This document shows positions 1-5,111 of a DNA stretch of 5,111 nt, piece by piece. Each line of letters begins with the position of its first letter. The stretch's first letter is position 1. The translations under genes and the position numbers were made by a program. Source of the DNA: Anaerolineae bacterium (GTDB taxonomy: Bacteria; Chloroflexota; Anaerolineae; B4-G1; SLSP01); contig JAGPHL010000183.1 of NCBI GenBank assembly GCA_018055515.1, forward strand, positions 1-5,111, given 5' to 3'. Below the pieces are notes generated by a model, which was not told the DNA's origin, ran no database searches, and saw only the letters and a list, made by a program, of their open reading frames with translations.

Positions 1-2
1 CC

Positions 3-1064
3 GCCGGGTTGCTGCCGCTGTTGAGCTGGCGGGCGCAGACGCGCGGTTGGCCTCTGCCGGACGGCTTTCTCGACGCCGCGCGTGCTGAGCGGTATGCAGA
101 AATCGCGCGGCAACAGCTGGCCATGGAGCAGCTCCGGGCCCTGGCGACCCTGGCGCGCGAACAGCACTTCACGCCTTTGGTGGTGAAGGGCCCGGTCATC
201 GCTGAGGCCTACCCTGATCCGGCATTCCGCACTTACCACGACATTGACCTGCTGTTGCCCTTGGAACAGACAGAGCCGTTGATGGCCGCCCTGACGGCCC
301 GCGAGTACCGCTTCACCGTCGGCGGCGACCGGGGCAATCACCTGCCTCCCCTCCATCCCGTGCGGCCGGGCTATGTCCTCGAAATTCATACGGCGCTCGG
401 CCACGACCGTGGCACGGAACAGTTCACTTTTGCCGAATGTGCGCCGACCGCGCTGCCCTGGCCGCGATTTCCCGATCTGCTGACGCTCGACCCCGTCTTG
501 CACGCTCTCTACCTGAGCCATCATCTGATCAATCACCATCAGATTTCTCTTGGCTTGATGCCGCTGGCCGACCTGTATTTCTGGACGCGCTCGTGGACCG
601 GCGTCGCATGGCGAACGCTGGCGGAGCAGGCCGCCGCGCGCGATCTCACACGCAGCGTCCGCCTGGCCCTGGCATTGACGGCCTGGTTCTGGGATGAACC
701 CTGGCCCGCCTGGGTGCAGGAGCGCTTTCTCCCGCCCGAGCCCCGGCTGCTTGAACTGGGCAAGCAGTTGACGCTCGGCGAGCTAGGGGGGCGGACCCCG
801 CGAATCTGGCGCGACCTGCCGGAAAAAAGCTTGCGGGGCTGGTTCGCCTACGTGCGAATAGTGGCGCGCGGCAACCCGGCGATGCTCCAACGCCTGTCCC
901 GACGCCAACGGCTGCTGTTTTACGTGCGACGCCCCTTCTCGCTCCTCAAATATCACGGCGGCACTTTCTGGCGCTTGCTGCGCCGCGATCGTCGCACACG
1001 AGAGCAGCTGGCGGCCCAGGAGACGCTCGCCGACTGGTTGAACCCGGCAGGGAAAAGCTCATGA
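3..1064 (+). CDS. Nucleotidyltransferase family protein (PF14907-like), 5'-partial
   Basis: The product resembles the 'uncharacterised nucleotidyltransferase' family (NTP_transf_5), a divergent branch of the pol-beta-type nucleotidyltransferase fold. The substrate is unknown. Residues are numbered from the TTG at position 9. The signature is LVVKGPVIAEAYPDP (57-71) followed by R-x-x-x-D-I-D (74-80). K60-G61 matches the family LKG motif, and D78 and D80 form the expected metal-binding DxD pair. LEIH (124-127) fits the family's later acidic/His strand, and the His-rich stretch 165-190 (HALYLSHH...ADLYF) fits the conserved helix that ends in an Asp. The C-terminus is basic (about 295-330). The frame is open to the left edge (codons from position 3), so TTG 9 is probably internal and the true start lies upstream of the window. 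The stop overlaps the sua5 start by ATGA, so the two are probably co-transcribed and translationally coupled. Members of this family often sit in polysaccharide or modified-peptide clusters, but nothing visible here shows such a context. The family call is fairly firm; the function is not known. Confidence 0.8.
   Translation, partial: AGLLPLLSWRAQTRGWPLPDGFLDAARAERYAEIARQQLAMEQLRALATLAREQHFTPLVVKGPVIAEAYPDPAFRTYHDIDLLLPLEQTEPLMAALTAREYRFTVGGDRGNHLPPLHPVRPGYVLEIHTALGHDRGTEQFTFAECAPTALPWPRFPDLLTLDPVLHALYLSHHLINHHQISLGLMPLADLYFWTRSWTGVAWRTLAEQAAARDLTRSVRLALALTAWFWDEPWPAWVQERFLPPEPRLLELGKQLTLGELGGRTPRIWRDLPEKSLRGWFAYVRIVARGNPAMLQRLSRRQRLLFYVRRPFSLLKYHGGTFWRLLRRDRRTREQLAAQETLADWLNPAGKSS
1049..1064 (+). 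promoter_or_regulatory. Shine-Dalgarno and ATGA stop/start overlap for sua5
   Basis: AGGGA at 1049-1053 lies 7 nt before ATG 1061, inside the 3' end of the nucleotidyltransferase gene. The ATG overlaps the upstream TGA (1062-1064) as ATGA. This fixes the sua5 start and indicates translational coupling between the two genes. Confidence 0.75.
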
Positions 1065-2137
1065 GTCTCCAAACGGTGGTGTACACGCTCGACCCGGCGG
1101 CCATGGATGCGGAACTCATCCGGCGGGCGGCAGCGGTGATTCGGGCCGGCGGATTGGTCGCTTTTCCCACGGAGACGGTTTATGGGTTGGGCGCCAATGC
1201 CCTGGACGCCGGCGCGGTGCGCGGGATTTTCGCGGCCAAGGAGCGCCCGGCTCACGATCCCTTGATTATTCATCTGGCGGACGCCGCTGACTTGCCGCGA
1301 GTGACGCGCGATATCCCCCCTCTGGCGTCAGAACTGGCGGCGCGATTCTGGCCCGGACCGCTCACCCTCGTGCTGCCTCGCGGCGAGGCGATCCCGGCGG
1401 AGGTGACCGCCGGCGGCGCGACCGTCGCGGTGCGGGTGCCGGCGCATCCCATCGCACGGGCGCTCATCCGTGCGGCCGGCGTTCCCATCGCCGCGCCTAG
1501 CGCCAACCGCTTTGGACGGCTCAGCCCGACCCGCGCGGCCGATGTGTTGGCCGACCTCGAAGGGCGCATTGACGTGGTGCTCGACGGCGGGCCGACAACG
1601 GTGGGACTCGAATCTACCGTCCTCTCGCTGGTGGGAACGCCGACGATCCTCCGCCCCGGCGGCGTCAGCCGCGAAGCCCTGGAGGCGATCCTCGGCCCGG
1701 TGGCCGTGTGGGAACGTTCCCCGCAGGCGCTTGAAGCGCTGCCCGAATCGCCGGGCCTGTTGTTGCAGCATTATGCCCCGCGTGCGCCCCTCCTCCTCTA
1801 CCAGGGGGCGCCGGAGGCGCTGCGCGCGGCATTGCTGGCCGAAGCCCGGCGCTATCAACAAGAGAACGTCCGTGTCGGACTGCTGCTGGCGGCCGAAGAC
1901 GTCCCCTTTTTTGCCGACGAGGAGTGGCTTATCGAGGTCGCCGGCAGCGTTGCCGATTTGGAGACGGTCGCGCGGCAGCTCTTTGCGGCGTTGCGCGCGC
2001 TCGACGCTGCGGGCGCCGGGGTGATCCTGGCGCGTGATTTCGGCGTGGCGGGCCTGGGATTGGCAATTCGTGACCGGCTGACCCGCGCCGCGGGCGGACG
2101 GGTGATCGAGGTCACCGCGCCTGCAGACGAGGTATAA
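1061..2137 (+). CDS. tsaC: L-threonylcarbamoyladenylate synthase, full-length Sua5/YwlC type
   Basis: The enzyme makes L-threonylcarbamoyl-AMP from threonine, bicarbonate and ATP. This is the first step of t6A37 modification of tRNAs reading ANN codons; TsaD with its partners then transfers the group. It acts in the cytoplasm. The YrdC/TsaC domain covers about residues 15-210, with PTETVYGLG (36-44), KERPAHDPL (60-68), FWPGPLTLVL (96-105), APSAN (145-149), LSPT (154-157), DGG (175-177), GLESTV (182-187) and RPGG (198-201). The linker SPGLLLQHYAP (230-240) is the conserved loop that covers the active site in Sua5 proteins. A C-terminal Sua5 domain follows (about 250-350), ending GLGLAIRDRLTRAAGG. 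At 358 aa the length matches the two-domain Sua5 class, unlike the roughly 190-aa TsaC of E. coli. The ATG start has a good ribosome binding site and overlaps the preceding gene. All family motifs are intact and nothing suggests decay. An alternative symbol is ywlC or sua5. Confidence 0.96.
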   Translation: MSLQTVVYTLDPAAMDAELIRRAAAVIRAGGLVAFPTETVYGLGANALDAGAVRGIFAAKERPAHDPLIIHLADAADLPRVTRDIPPLASELAARFWPGPLTLVLPRGEAIPAEVTAGGATVAVRVPAHPIARALIRAAGVPIAAPSANRFGRLSPTRAADVLADLEGRIDVVLDGGPTTVGLESTVLSLVGTPTILRPGGVSREALEAILGPVAVWERSPQALEALPESPGLLLQHYAPRAPLLLYQGAPEALRAALLAEARRYQQENVRVGLLLAAEDVPFFADEEWLIEVAGSVADLETVARQLFAALRALDAAGAGVILARDFGVAGLGLAIRDRLTRAAGGRVIEVTAPADEV

Positions 2138-2138
2138 T
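2133..2138 (+). promoter_or_regulatory. Candidate sigma-A -10 box for the alkaline phosphatase gene
   Basis: A perfect TATAAT overlaps the sua5 stop codon (TAA 2135-2137). It would place transcription start near 2145, giving a leader of roughly 22 nt to ATG 2168. No convincing -35 box lies 15-19 bp upstream (the sequence there is GGTCAC-like) and there is no TGn extension, so the promoter is plausible but unproven. No PHO-box-like direct repeats are seen. Confidence 0.45.
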
Positions 2139-2152
2139 TCTTGGATTTGATC

Positions 2153-2170
2153 GGGAGTGTGGAGGGAATG
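2153..2170 (+). promoter_or_regulatory. Ribosome binding region and start choice for the alkaline phosphatase
   Basis: Two purine-rich blocks precede ATG 2168: GGGAG at 2153-2157 (10 nt spacing) and GGAGGG at 2161-2166 (very short spacing). An in-frame TTG at 2141 has its own GAGGT at 2129-2133 with 7 nt spacing and would add nine residues (MDLIGSVEG). ATG 2168 is preferred because it gives a compact basic n-region (MRRY) directly before the hydrophobic signal core, and because the TATAAT at 2133 would start the transcript downstream of TTG 2141. The TTG start cannot be excluded. Confidence 0.5.
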
Positions 2171-3646
2171 CGACGGTATCTGGGGTTCATCGTACTGTTG
2201 GGGCTGTGTCTGACCCCGGTTTCTTTTGTGCAGGCCGCGCCGACGCCCCCCGGCGCCCTCGTGACCCAGACTTCTGCGCCCGTGCGGATTATCTTGTTGA
2301 TTGGCGACGGGATGGGAGCGGCGCAACGGACGGCGGCGCAGTGGGCCTCTGTGGGACTCACCGGGCATTTGGTGATGGATACATTGCCGGTCAGCGGCTG
2401 GGCGCGCACCGTCAACGTCTACGGCGAGATCACGGACTCGGCGGCTGCGGCAACGGCGATGGCGACCGGCGTCAAAACCGCCAACGGCAGAATTGGTCAG
2501 GCGCCCGACGGCACGCCGTTGACGACTATTCTGGAGCAGGCCCGGGCCCGAGGGTTGGCGACGGGATTGGTTACCAACACGCCCATCGTGGACGCTACGC
2601 CGGCGGCTTTTGCCGCACACACGGGCAGCCGCTACGCCGGGGCTGAAATCGCCCAACAGCTGCTCGCCGCCCGTGTGGAAGTGCTCCTGGGAGGCGGCGA
2701 GAATGCTTTCCTGCCGGAGGGATGGACGGGCCAGTACCCTGAACCCGGCACGCGCACGGACGGGCGCAATCTGATTGCCGAGGCGGTGCAGGCAGGGTAC
2801 ACCTACGTTTGGGACGGGGCGGGATTGCGAGCTGCTGCCGCGCTGAACGCCCCCTACGTCTTAGGACTTTTTGCCGACGGAGGGATGCTCCGTCCGCATA
2901 CGCCTTCCCTCGCGGAGATGACCGGGCACGCCCTGACGCTGCTCTCGCCGCGCCCGCAGGGCTTTTTCCTCATGGTCGAGGGCGGACAAATTGACTGGGC
3001 CTGTCACGCGAACGACGCGGCGCACGCCATCGGCGATACGCTGGACTTCGATGCAGCGGTCGCCGTGGCCCTGCATTACGCCGCCCAGACGGAAAACACG
3101 TTGGTCATCGTCACCAGTGACCACGAGACCGGCGGGATGCTGTTGAGCCTGAACCCCAACGGCGGACAGGCTTTCACCATGCCCGATGGGACGCCCTTTT
3201 ACGTGACCTGGACCACGGACGGGCACACGGACGCCCGCGTGCTGGTCAACGCTCGGGGTCCCTGGTCAGAACTGGCGGCGGGCAGCTACGAGAATACGCA
3301 TCTGTACACGCTCATGGCGACGGCGTTGATGGCTCCGCCGACCTTGCTCCTCACGGGGCCGGCCATGGCGCGTCCCGGCGAGCCCCTGACTTTCGAGGCC
3401 ACTTTCAGTCCGGTGAATGCTGCCTGGCCCACCAGTTACCTTTGGACTGCCACGGAGCAGTCGCCGCAGCTCACCGCGGGGGGCGTGAACAGCCGGGTCA
3501 GCTTCACCTGGCCCCTCACCGGCACGTATACCCTCACCGTAACCGCGCAGACGCCAGAGGTGCAGTTGACCGCTTCACGGTTCGTGCTGGTGCTGCATCG
3601 CTGGTACACCCTCTATCTGCCGCTCATTTATAAGGGCGAGCCGTGA
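2168..3646 (+). CDS. phoA: Secreted alkaline phosphatase (PhoA family) with C-terminal Ig/PKD-like domain
   Basis: This is a metal-dependent phosphomonoesterase that releases phosphate from organic esters outside the cytoplasmic membrane. Residues are numbered from ATG 2168 (492 aa). A signal peptide spans 1-23, with a likely cut after VQA. The catalytic domain covers about 38-390. The nucleophile is S91 in TDSAAAATAMATGVKT (89-104). Metal ligands, with E. coli PhoA equivalents, are D47 in GDGMG (D51), T144 (T155), E271 (E322), D276 (D327), H280 (H331), D318-H319 in SDHETGG (D369-H370) and H353 in DGHT (H412). The phosphate-binding arginine is R155 (R166). Spacings agree exactly: T144-R155 is 11, and E271-D276-H280 is 5 and 4. 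D142 (D153) is paired with W277 in place of K328. Residues 390-475 form an Ig/PKD-like beta module (PTSYLWTATEQSP, TGTYTLTVTA) of the type repeated in Chloroflexota secreted proteins. The protein ends LYLPLIYKGEP. No C-terminal membrane helix or LPXTG motif is present. The gene is convergent with rpoD and probably has its own promoter. The family call is firm; the start is uncertain by nine codons. Confidence 0.94.
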   Translation: MRRYLGFIVLLGLCLTPVSFVQAAPTPPGALVTQTSAPVRIILLIGDGMGAAQRTAAQWASVGLTGHLVMDTLPVSGWARTVNVYGEITDSAAAATAMATGVKTANGRIGQAPDGTPLTTILEQARARGLATGLVTNTPIVDATPAAFAAHTGSRYAGAEIAQQLLAARVEVLLGGGENAFLPEGWTGQYPEPGTRTDGRNLIAEAVQAGYTYVWDGAGLRAAAALNAPYVLGLFADGGMLRPHTPSLAEMTGHALTLLSPRPQGFFLMVEGGQIDWACHANDAAHAIGDTLDFDAAVAVALHYAAQTENTLVIVTSDHETGGMLLSLNPNGGQAFTMPDGTPFYVTWTTDGHTDARVLVNARGPWSELAAGSYENTHLYTLMATALMAPPTLLLTGPAMARPGEPLTFEATFSPVNAAWPTSYLWTATEQSPQLTAGGVNSRVSFTWPLTGTYTLTVTAQTPEVQLTASRFVLVLHRWYTLYLPLIYKGEP

Positions 3647-3651
3647 GCCGT
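3638..3651 (+). repeat. 7-bp tandem duplication across the phosphatase stop codon
   Basis: GAGCCGT occurs twice head to tail (3638-3644 and 3645-3651). The TGA stop (3644-3646) is created at the junction. Removing one copy would extend the protein by Phe-Leu-Thr before the next TGA. It may be a small slippage duplication or chance. Confidence 0.6.
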
Positions 3652-3670
3652 TTTTGACCTGATCCCACGA

Positions 3671-3702
3671 CAAAACACGGAGCACCTCGAGGCGCTCCGT
3701 GT
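3671..3702 (-). terminator. Rho-independent terminator of rpoD
   Basis: On the minus strand a 9-bp stem (ACACGGAGC with GCTCCGTGT) extends through a G-T wobble and two G-C pairs to a TCGA loop, giving 12 pairs in all, and is followed by TTTTG. It begins about 20 nt past the rpoD TAG. On the plus strand the wobble becomes an A-C mismatch and no T-run follows, so the hairpin fits rpoD better than the phosphatase gene. The T-tract is short, so strength is uncertain. Confidence 0.7.
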
Positions 3703-3722
3703 GGCGGATTCAGAAAACGGCG

Positions 3723-5009
3723 CTAACCGTGCAGAAAGTCCCGCAGATGGCGGGCGTGAGCGGGGTGTCGCAGCCGGCTTAGCGCCTGCGCTTCGATCTG
3801 CCGCACGCGCTCGCGGGTCACTCCCAACTTGCGCCCCACCTCTTCCAGCGTGTAGGTCTGTCCATCCAGCAAACCGTAGCGCATCTGGAGGATTTTCACC
3901 TCCCGCGGGGGGAGATCGGCCAGAATGTCTAGCAGCACTTCCCGCAGCATGGCAGTGCTAACTTCATCGGGCGGGGCGGGGCTATCTATGTCTTCCACGA
4001 AATCGCCCAGCGTGCTCTCCTCTTCATCGTCCGTGGGCATCTCCAGCGAGAGCGGGCGACGCGCGACGTCGAGCATCTGTTCCACCTTGCGCACCGGAAT
4101 GTCCAGCTCCGCCGCGAGTTCCTCCGGCGTCGGGGCGCGCCCCAACCGTTGCGTCAGCTGGTGTGAAATGCGCAGCAGCTTGTTGATCTGATCTCCCATG
4201 TGGACGGGCACGCGAATCGTGCGGCTCTGGTCGGCGATCGCGCGGGTCACTGCCTGGCGAATCCACCACGTGGCATACGTCGAGAACTTATGCCCGCGGG
4301 TGTAATCAAATTTGTTCGCTGCGCGGATCAGGCCGATGTTGCCCTCCTGAATCAGATCGAGGAAGGGGACGCCGCGCCCGATATATTTCTTGGCGACGCT
4401 GATCACCAGGCGGGAGTTGGCACGGATCAAATGTTCGCGCGCCGCCATGCCGTCTTCAATGACCTCTTCCAGCTCGGCACGCCGGGCCTCCGATTTAGCG
4501 CGGGGGAGTTTGGCCTGCGCTTTACGGCCTTCTTCCATGCGTTTGGCGAGGGCGACCTCTTCCTCTGCGGTCAGCAGAGGGACTTTCCCGATCTCTTTCA
4601 GATACAGCCCGATGGTGTCGTCTACTTCGATGGCGCGATAGATGTCCTCTTCGGTCTCCAGGGCTTCTTGATCCACTTCGATCTCGTCATCGCGCGTGTG
4701 GAATCCTGCCGCCTGGCTCTCGTCTTCCTCATCATCACTGATCCGAATGCCGCTTTCCATCAGCGACGTGATGATGTCATCCAGCCGGTCAATGTCTTCT
4801 TCTGCTTCGGGAAACACGCGGAGAATGTCCTTGTGCGTCACATGCCCATGTTCATAGGCGAGCGTCATGAGATAGTCCTCGCCGGTCTCTACCTCGAGCT
4901 CGCCTGCCTCCAGCTCGGCATCGCTGGGTTCTACCTCTTCAGTGATGCCGTCCAGCATGGATTCTTCGTTTAGATCCAGATCTTCAACTGCCACGCTCAA
5001 ATCCCTCAT
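3723..5009 (-). CDS. rpoD: Primary RNA polymerase sigma factor RpoD/SigA (group 1 sigma-70)
   Basis: This is the housekeeping sigma factor that directs core RNA polymerase to -35/-10 promoters. It has 428 aa. The N-terminus (1-45) is very acidic. Region 1.1 follows (about 43-91, GEDYLMTLAYEHGHVTHKDI...), marking a group 1 factor. An acidic linker (92-130) leads to region 1.2 (131-162, DTIGLYLKEIGKVPLLTAEE). The stretch before region 2 is short (163-190), unlike the long insert of E. coli RpoD. Region 2 spans about 191-271, including FLDLIQEGNIGLIRAANKFD and YATWWIRQAVTRAIADQSR. Q252 and T255 match E. coli Q437 and T440, which read the -10 box. Region 3 is about 272-350, with LGDFVED (334-340) as the 3.2 finger. 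Region 4 is about 352-428, where GVTRERVRQIEAQAL carries R399, E400 and R403, matching E. coli R584, E585 and R588 for -35 recognition. ATG 5009 has AGAGGTG at 7 nt spacing, and an in-frame stop lies just upstream (TAG at 5024-5022). Own promoter and terminator are visible, so it can be a single-gene unit. The call is very secure. Confidence 0.98.
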   Translation of the reverse strand: MRDLSVAVEDLDLNEESMLDGITEEVEPSDAELEAGELEVETGEDYLMTLAYEHGHVTHKDILRVFPEAEEDIDRLDDIITSLMESGIRISDDEEDESQAAGFHTRDDEIEVDQEALETEEDIYRAIEVDDTIGLYLKEIGKVPLLTAEEEVALAKRMEEGRKAQAKLPRAKSEARRAELEEVIEDGMAAREHLIRANSRLVISVAKKYIGRGVPFLDLIQEGNIGLIRAANKFDYTRGHKFSTYATWWIRQAVTRAIADQSRTIRVPVHMGDQINKLLRISHQLTQRLGRAPTPEELAAELDIPVRKVEQMLDVARRPLSLEMPTDDEEESTLGDFVEDIDSPAPPDEVSTAMLREVLLDILADLPPREVKILQMRYGLLDGQTYTLEEVGRKLGVTRERVRQIEAQALSRLRHPAHARHLRDFLHG

Positions 5010-5016
5010 TGGAATA

Positions 5017-5023
5017 CACCTCT
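5017..5023 (-). promoter_or_regulatory. Shine-Dalgarno of rpoD
   Basis: AGAGGTG on the minus strand lies 7 nt before ATG 5009. It occupies the interval between the predicted -10 box and the predicted transcription start, so it may be missing or truncated in mRNA made from that promoter. It would be fully present only in transcripts started further upstream. Confidence 0.55.
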
Positions 5024-5052
5024 AGTGTAGTCCAGAAGTGCAAAAATATCAA
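5024..5052 (-). promoter_or_regulatory. Sigma-70-type promoter of rpoD
   Basis: On the minus strand TTGATA (5052-5047) is separated by exactly 17 bp from TACACT (5029-5024). These have one and two mismatches to TTGACA and TATAAT. The spacer is AT-rich at its upstream end. The predicted start is near 5017, only about 8 nt before the ATG. It lies directly after the terminator of an upstream gene, as expected for an independent promoter, and would allow RpoD to transcribe its own gene. Confidence 0.65.
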
Positions 5053-5076
5053 ATCGGCAGGCCATTTTCAAGCGGC

Positions 5077-5109
5077 AAAAAAGCACTGGTAGATGTGCCT
5101 GCCAGTGCT
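5077..5109 (-). terminator. Rho-independent terminator of a minus-strand gene beyond the right edge
   Basis: Minus strand: AGCACTGG (5109-5102) pairs with CCAGTGCT (5089-5082). Two more pairs form beyond one C-A mismatch, around a 6-nt loop, and a T-run follows (5082-5077, six T including the last stem base). It should end a transcript entering from the right and so separates rpoD from its upstream neighbour. That gene is not visible. Confidence 0.8.
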
Positions 5110-5111
5110 CC

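Noticed and set aside
9..11. TTG at position 9 as the true start of the nucleotidyltransferase.
   Set aside because: The frame is open to the window edge and the eight bases before TTG (CCGCCGGG) give no convincing Shine-Dalgarno with normal spacing. The family normally has more N-terminal sequence before the LKG motif, so the gene most likely begins outside the window.
2100..2168. PHO box (PhoB-type 7-bp direct repeats) upstream of the phosphatase gene.
   Set aside because: No repeated CTGTCAT-like or TTCATA-like units with 11-bp periodicity are visible, so phosphate control cannot be inferred from this stretch.
1328..2656. A 442-codon minus-strand open frame antisense to sua5 and the phosphatase gene.
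   Set aside because: Its translation is rich in Arg, Gly and Gln with no recognisable motif, and it lies opposite two genes with intact catalytic motifs. It is what high GC at third positions produces on the opposite strand.
3630..3660. Possible plus-strand terminator for the phosphatase gene using the T5 run at 3651-3655.
   Set aside because: The preceding bases form a direct repeat (GAGCCGT twice), not a stable inverted repeat, so no hairpin supports the T-run.
3701..3961. An 86-codon plus-strand frame after the phosphatase gene.
   Set aside because: It runs through the rpoD terminator and the conserved region 4 of rpoD on the other strand, is compositionally biased and lacks a ribosome binding site.
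4200..4973. A 257-codon plus-strand open frame antisense to rpoD.
   Set aside because: It mirrors the conserved rpoD codons and has no start signal or family motif. Such antisense frames over sigma factor genes are well-known spurious predictions.
5056..5103. Inverted repeat GGCAGGC (5056-5062) and GCCTGCC (5097-5103), which could compete with the right-edge terminator like an attenuator.
   Set aside because: On the minus strand the competing arm lies downstream of the T-run, so it would be transcribed too late to prevent termination. A 7-bp match in GC-rich DNA is readily explained by chance.

Overview
The window looks like a chromosomal segment from a high-GC (by eye about 60-65%) bacterium, most probably a member of the Chloroflexota, Anaerolineae-like. 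The pointers are the secreted alkaline phosphatase, which carries a Chloroflexota-style Ig/PKD-like module and ends in a YLPLI tail of the kind common in secreted proteins of that phylum, and the short, acidic-N-terminus form of the primary sigma factor. This assignment rests on memory of the families, not on a search.

Layout. Left part, plus strand: the end of a PF14907-type nucleotidyltransferase gene (open at the left edge, stop at 1064) overlaps by ATGA the start of a full-length Sua5/YwlC threonylcarbamoyl-AMP synthase gene (1061-2137). A consensus TATAAT overlapping the Sua5 stop codon suggests a separate promoter for the next plus-strand gene, a secreted PhoA-family alkaline phosphatase (best start ATG 2168, stop 3646). 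Right part, minus strand: the housekeeping sigma factor gene rpoD/sigA (5009 down to 3723) converges on the phosphatase gene. Its terminator hairpin lies in the 76-bp gap between the two stop codons. Its promoter (TTGATA, 17 bp, TACACT) sits immediately upstream of its start. At the far right edge another minus-strand terminator marks the end of a gene lying outside the window.

How the genes relate: Sua5 (tRNA t6A biosynthesis) and RpoD (general transcription) are housekeeping functions, while the phosphatase acts outside the membrane in phosphate scavenging. The nucleotidyltransferase is translationally coupled to sua5 but has no known substrate. I see no mobile element, CRISPR array, RNA gene or defence system, and no evidence for a new multi-gene system. 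The points most worth a second look are the overlap between the rpoD promoter and its Shine-Dalgarno sequence, the phosphatase C-terminal tail, and the mixed Asp/Trp active-site pair in the phosphatase.
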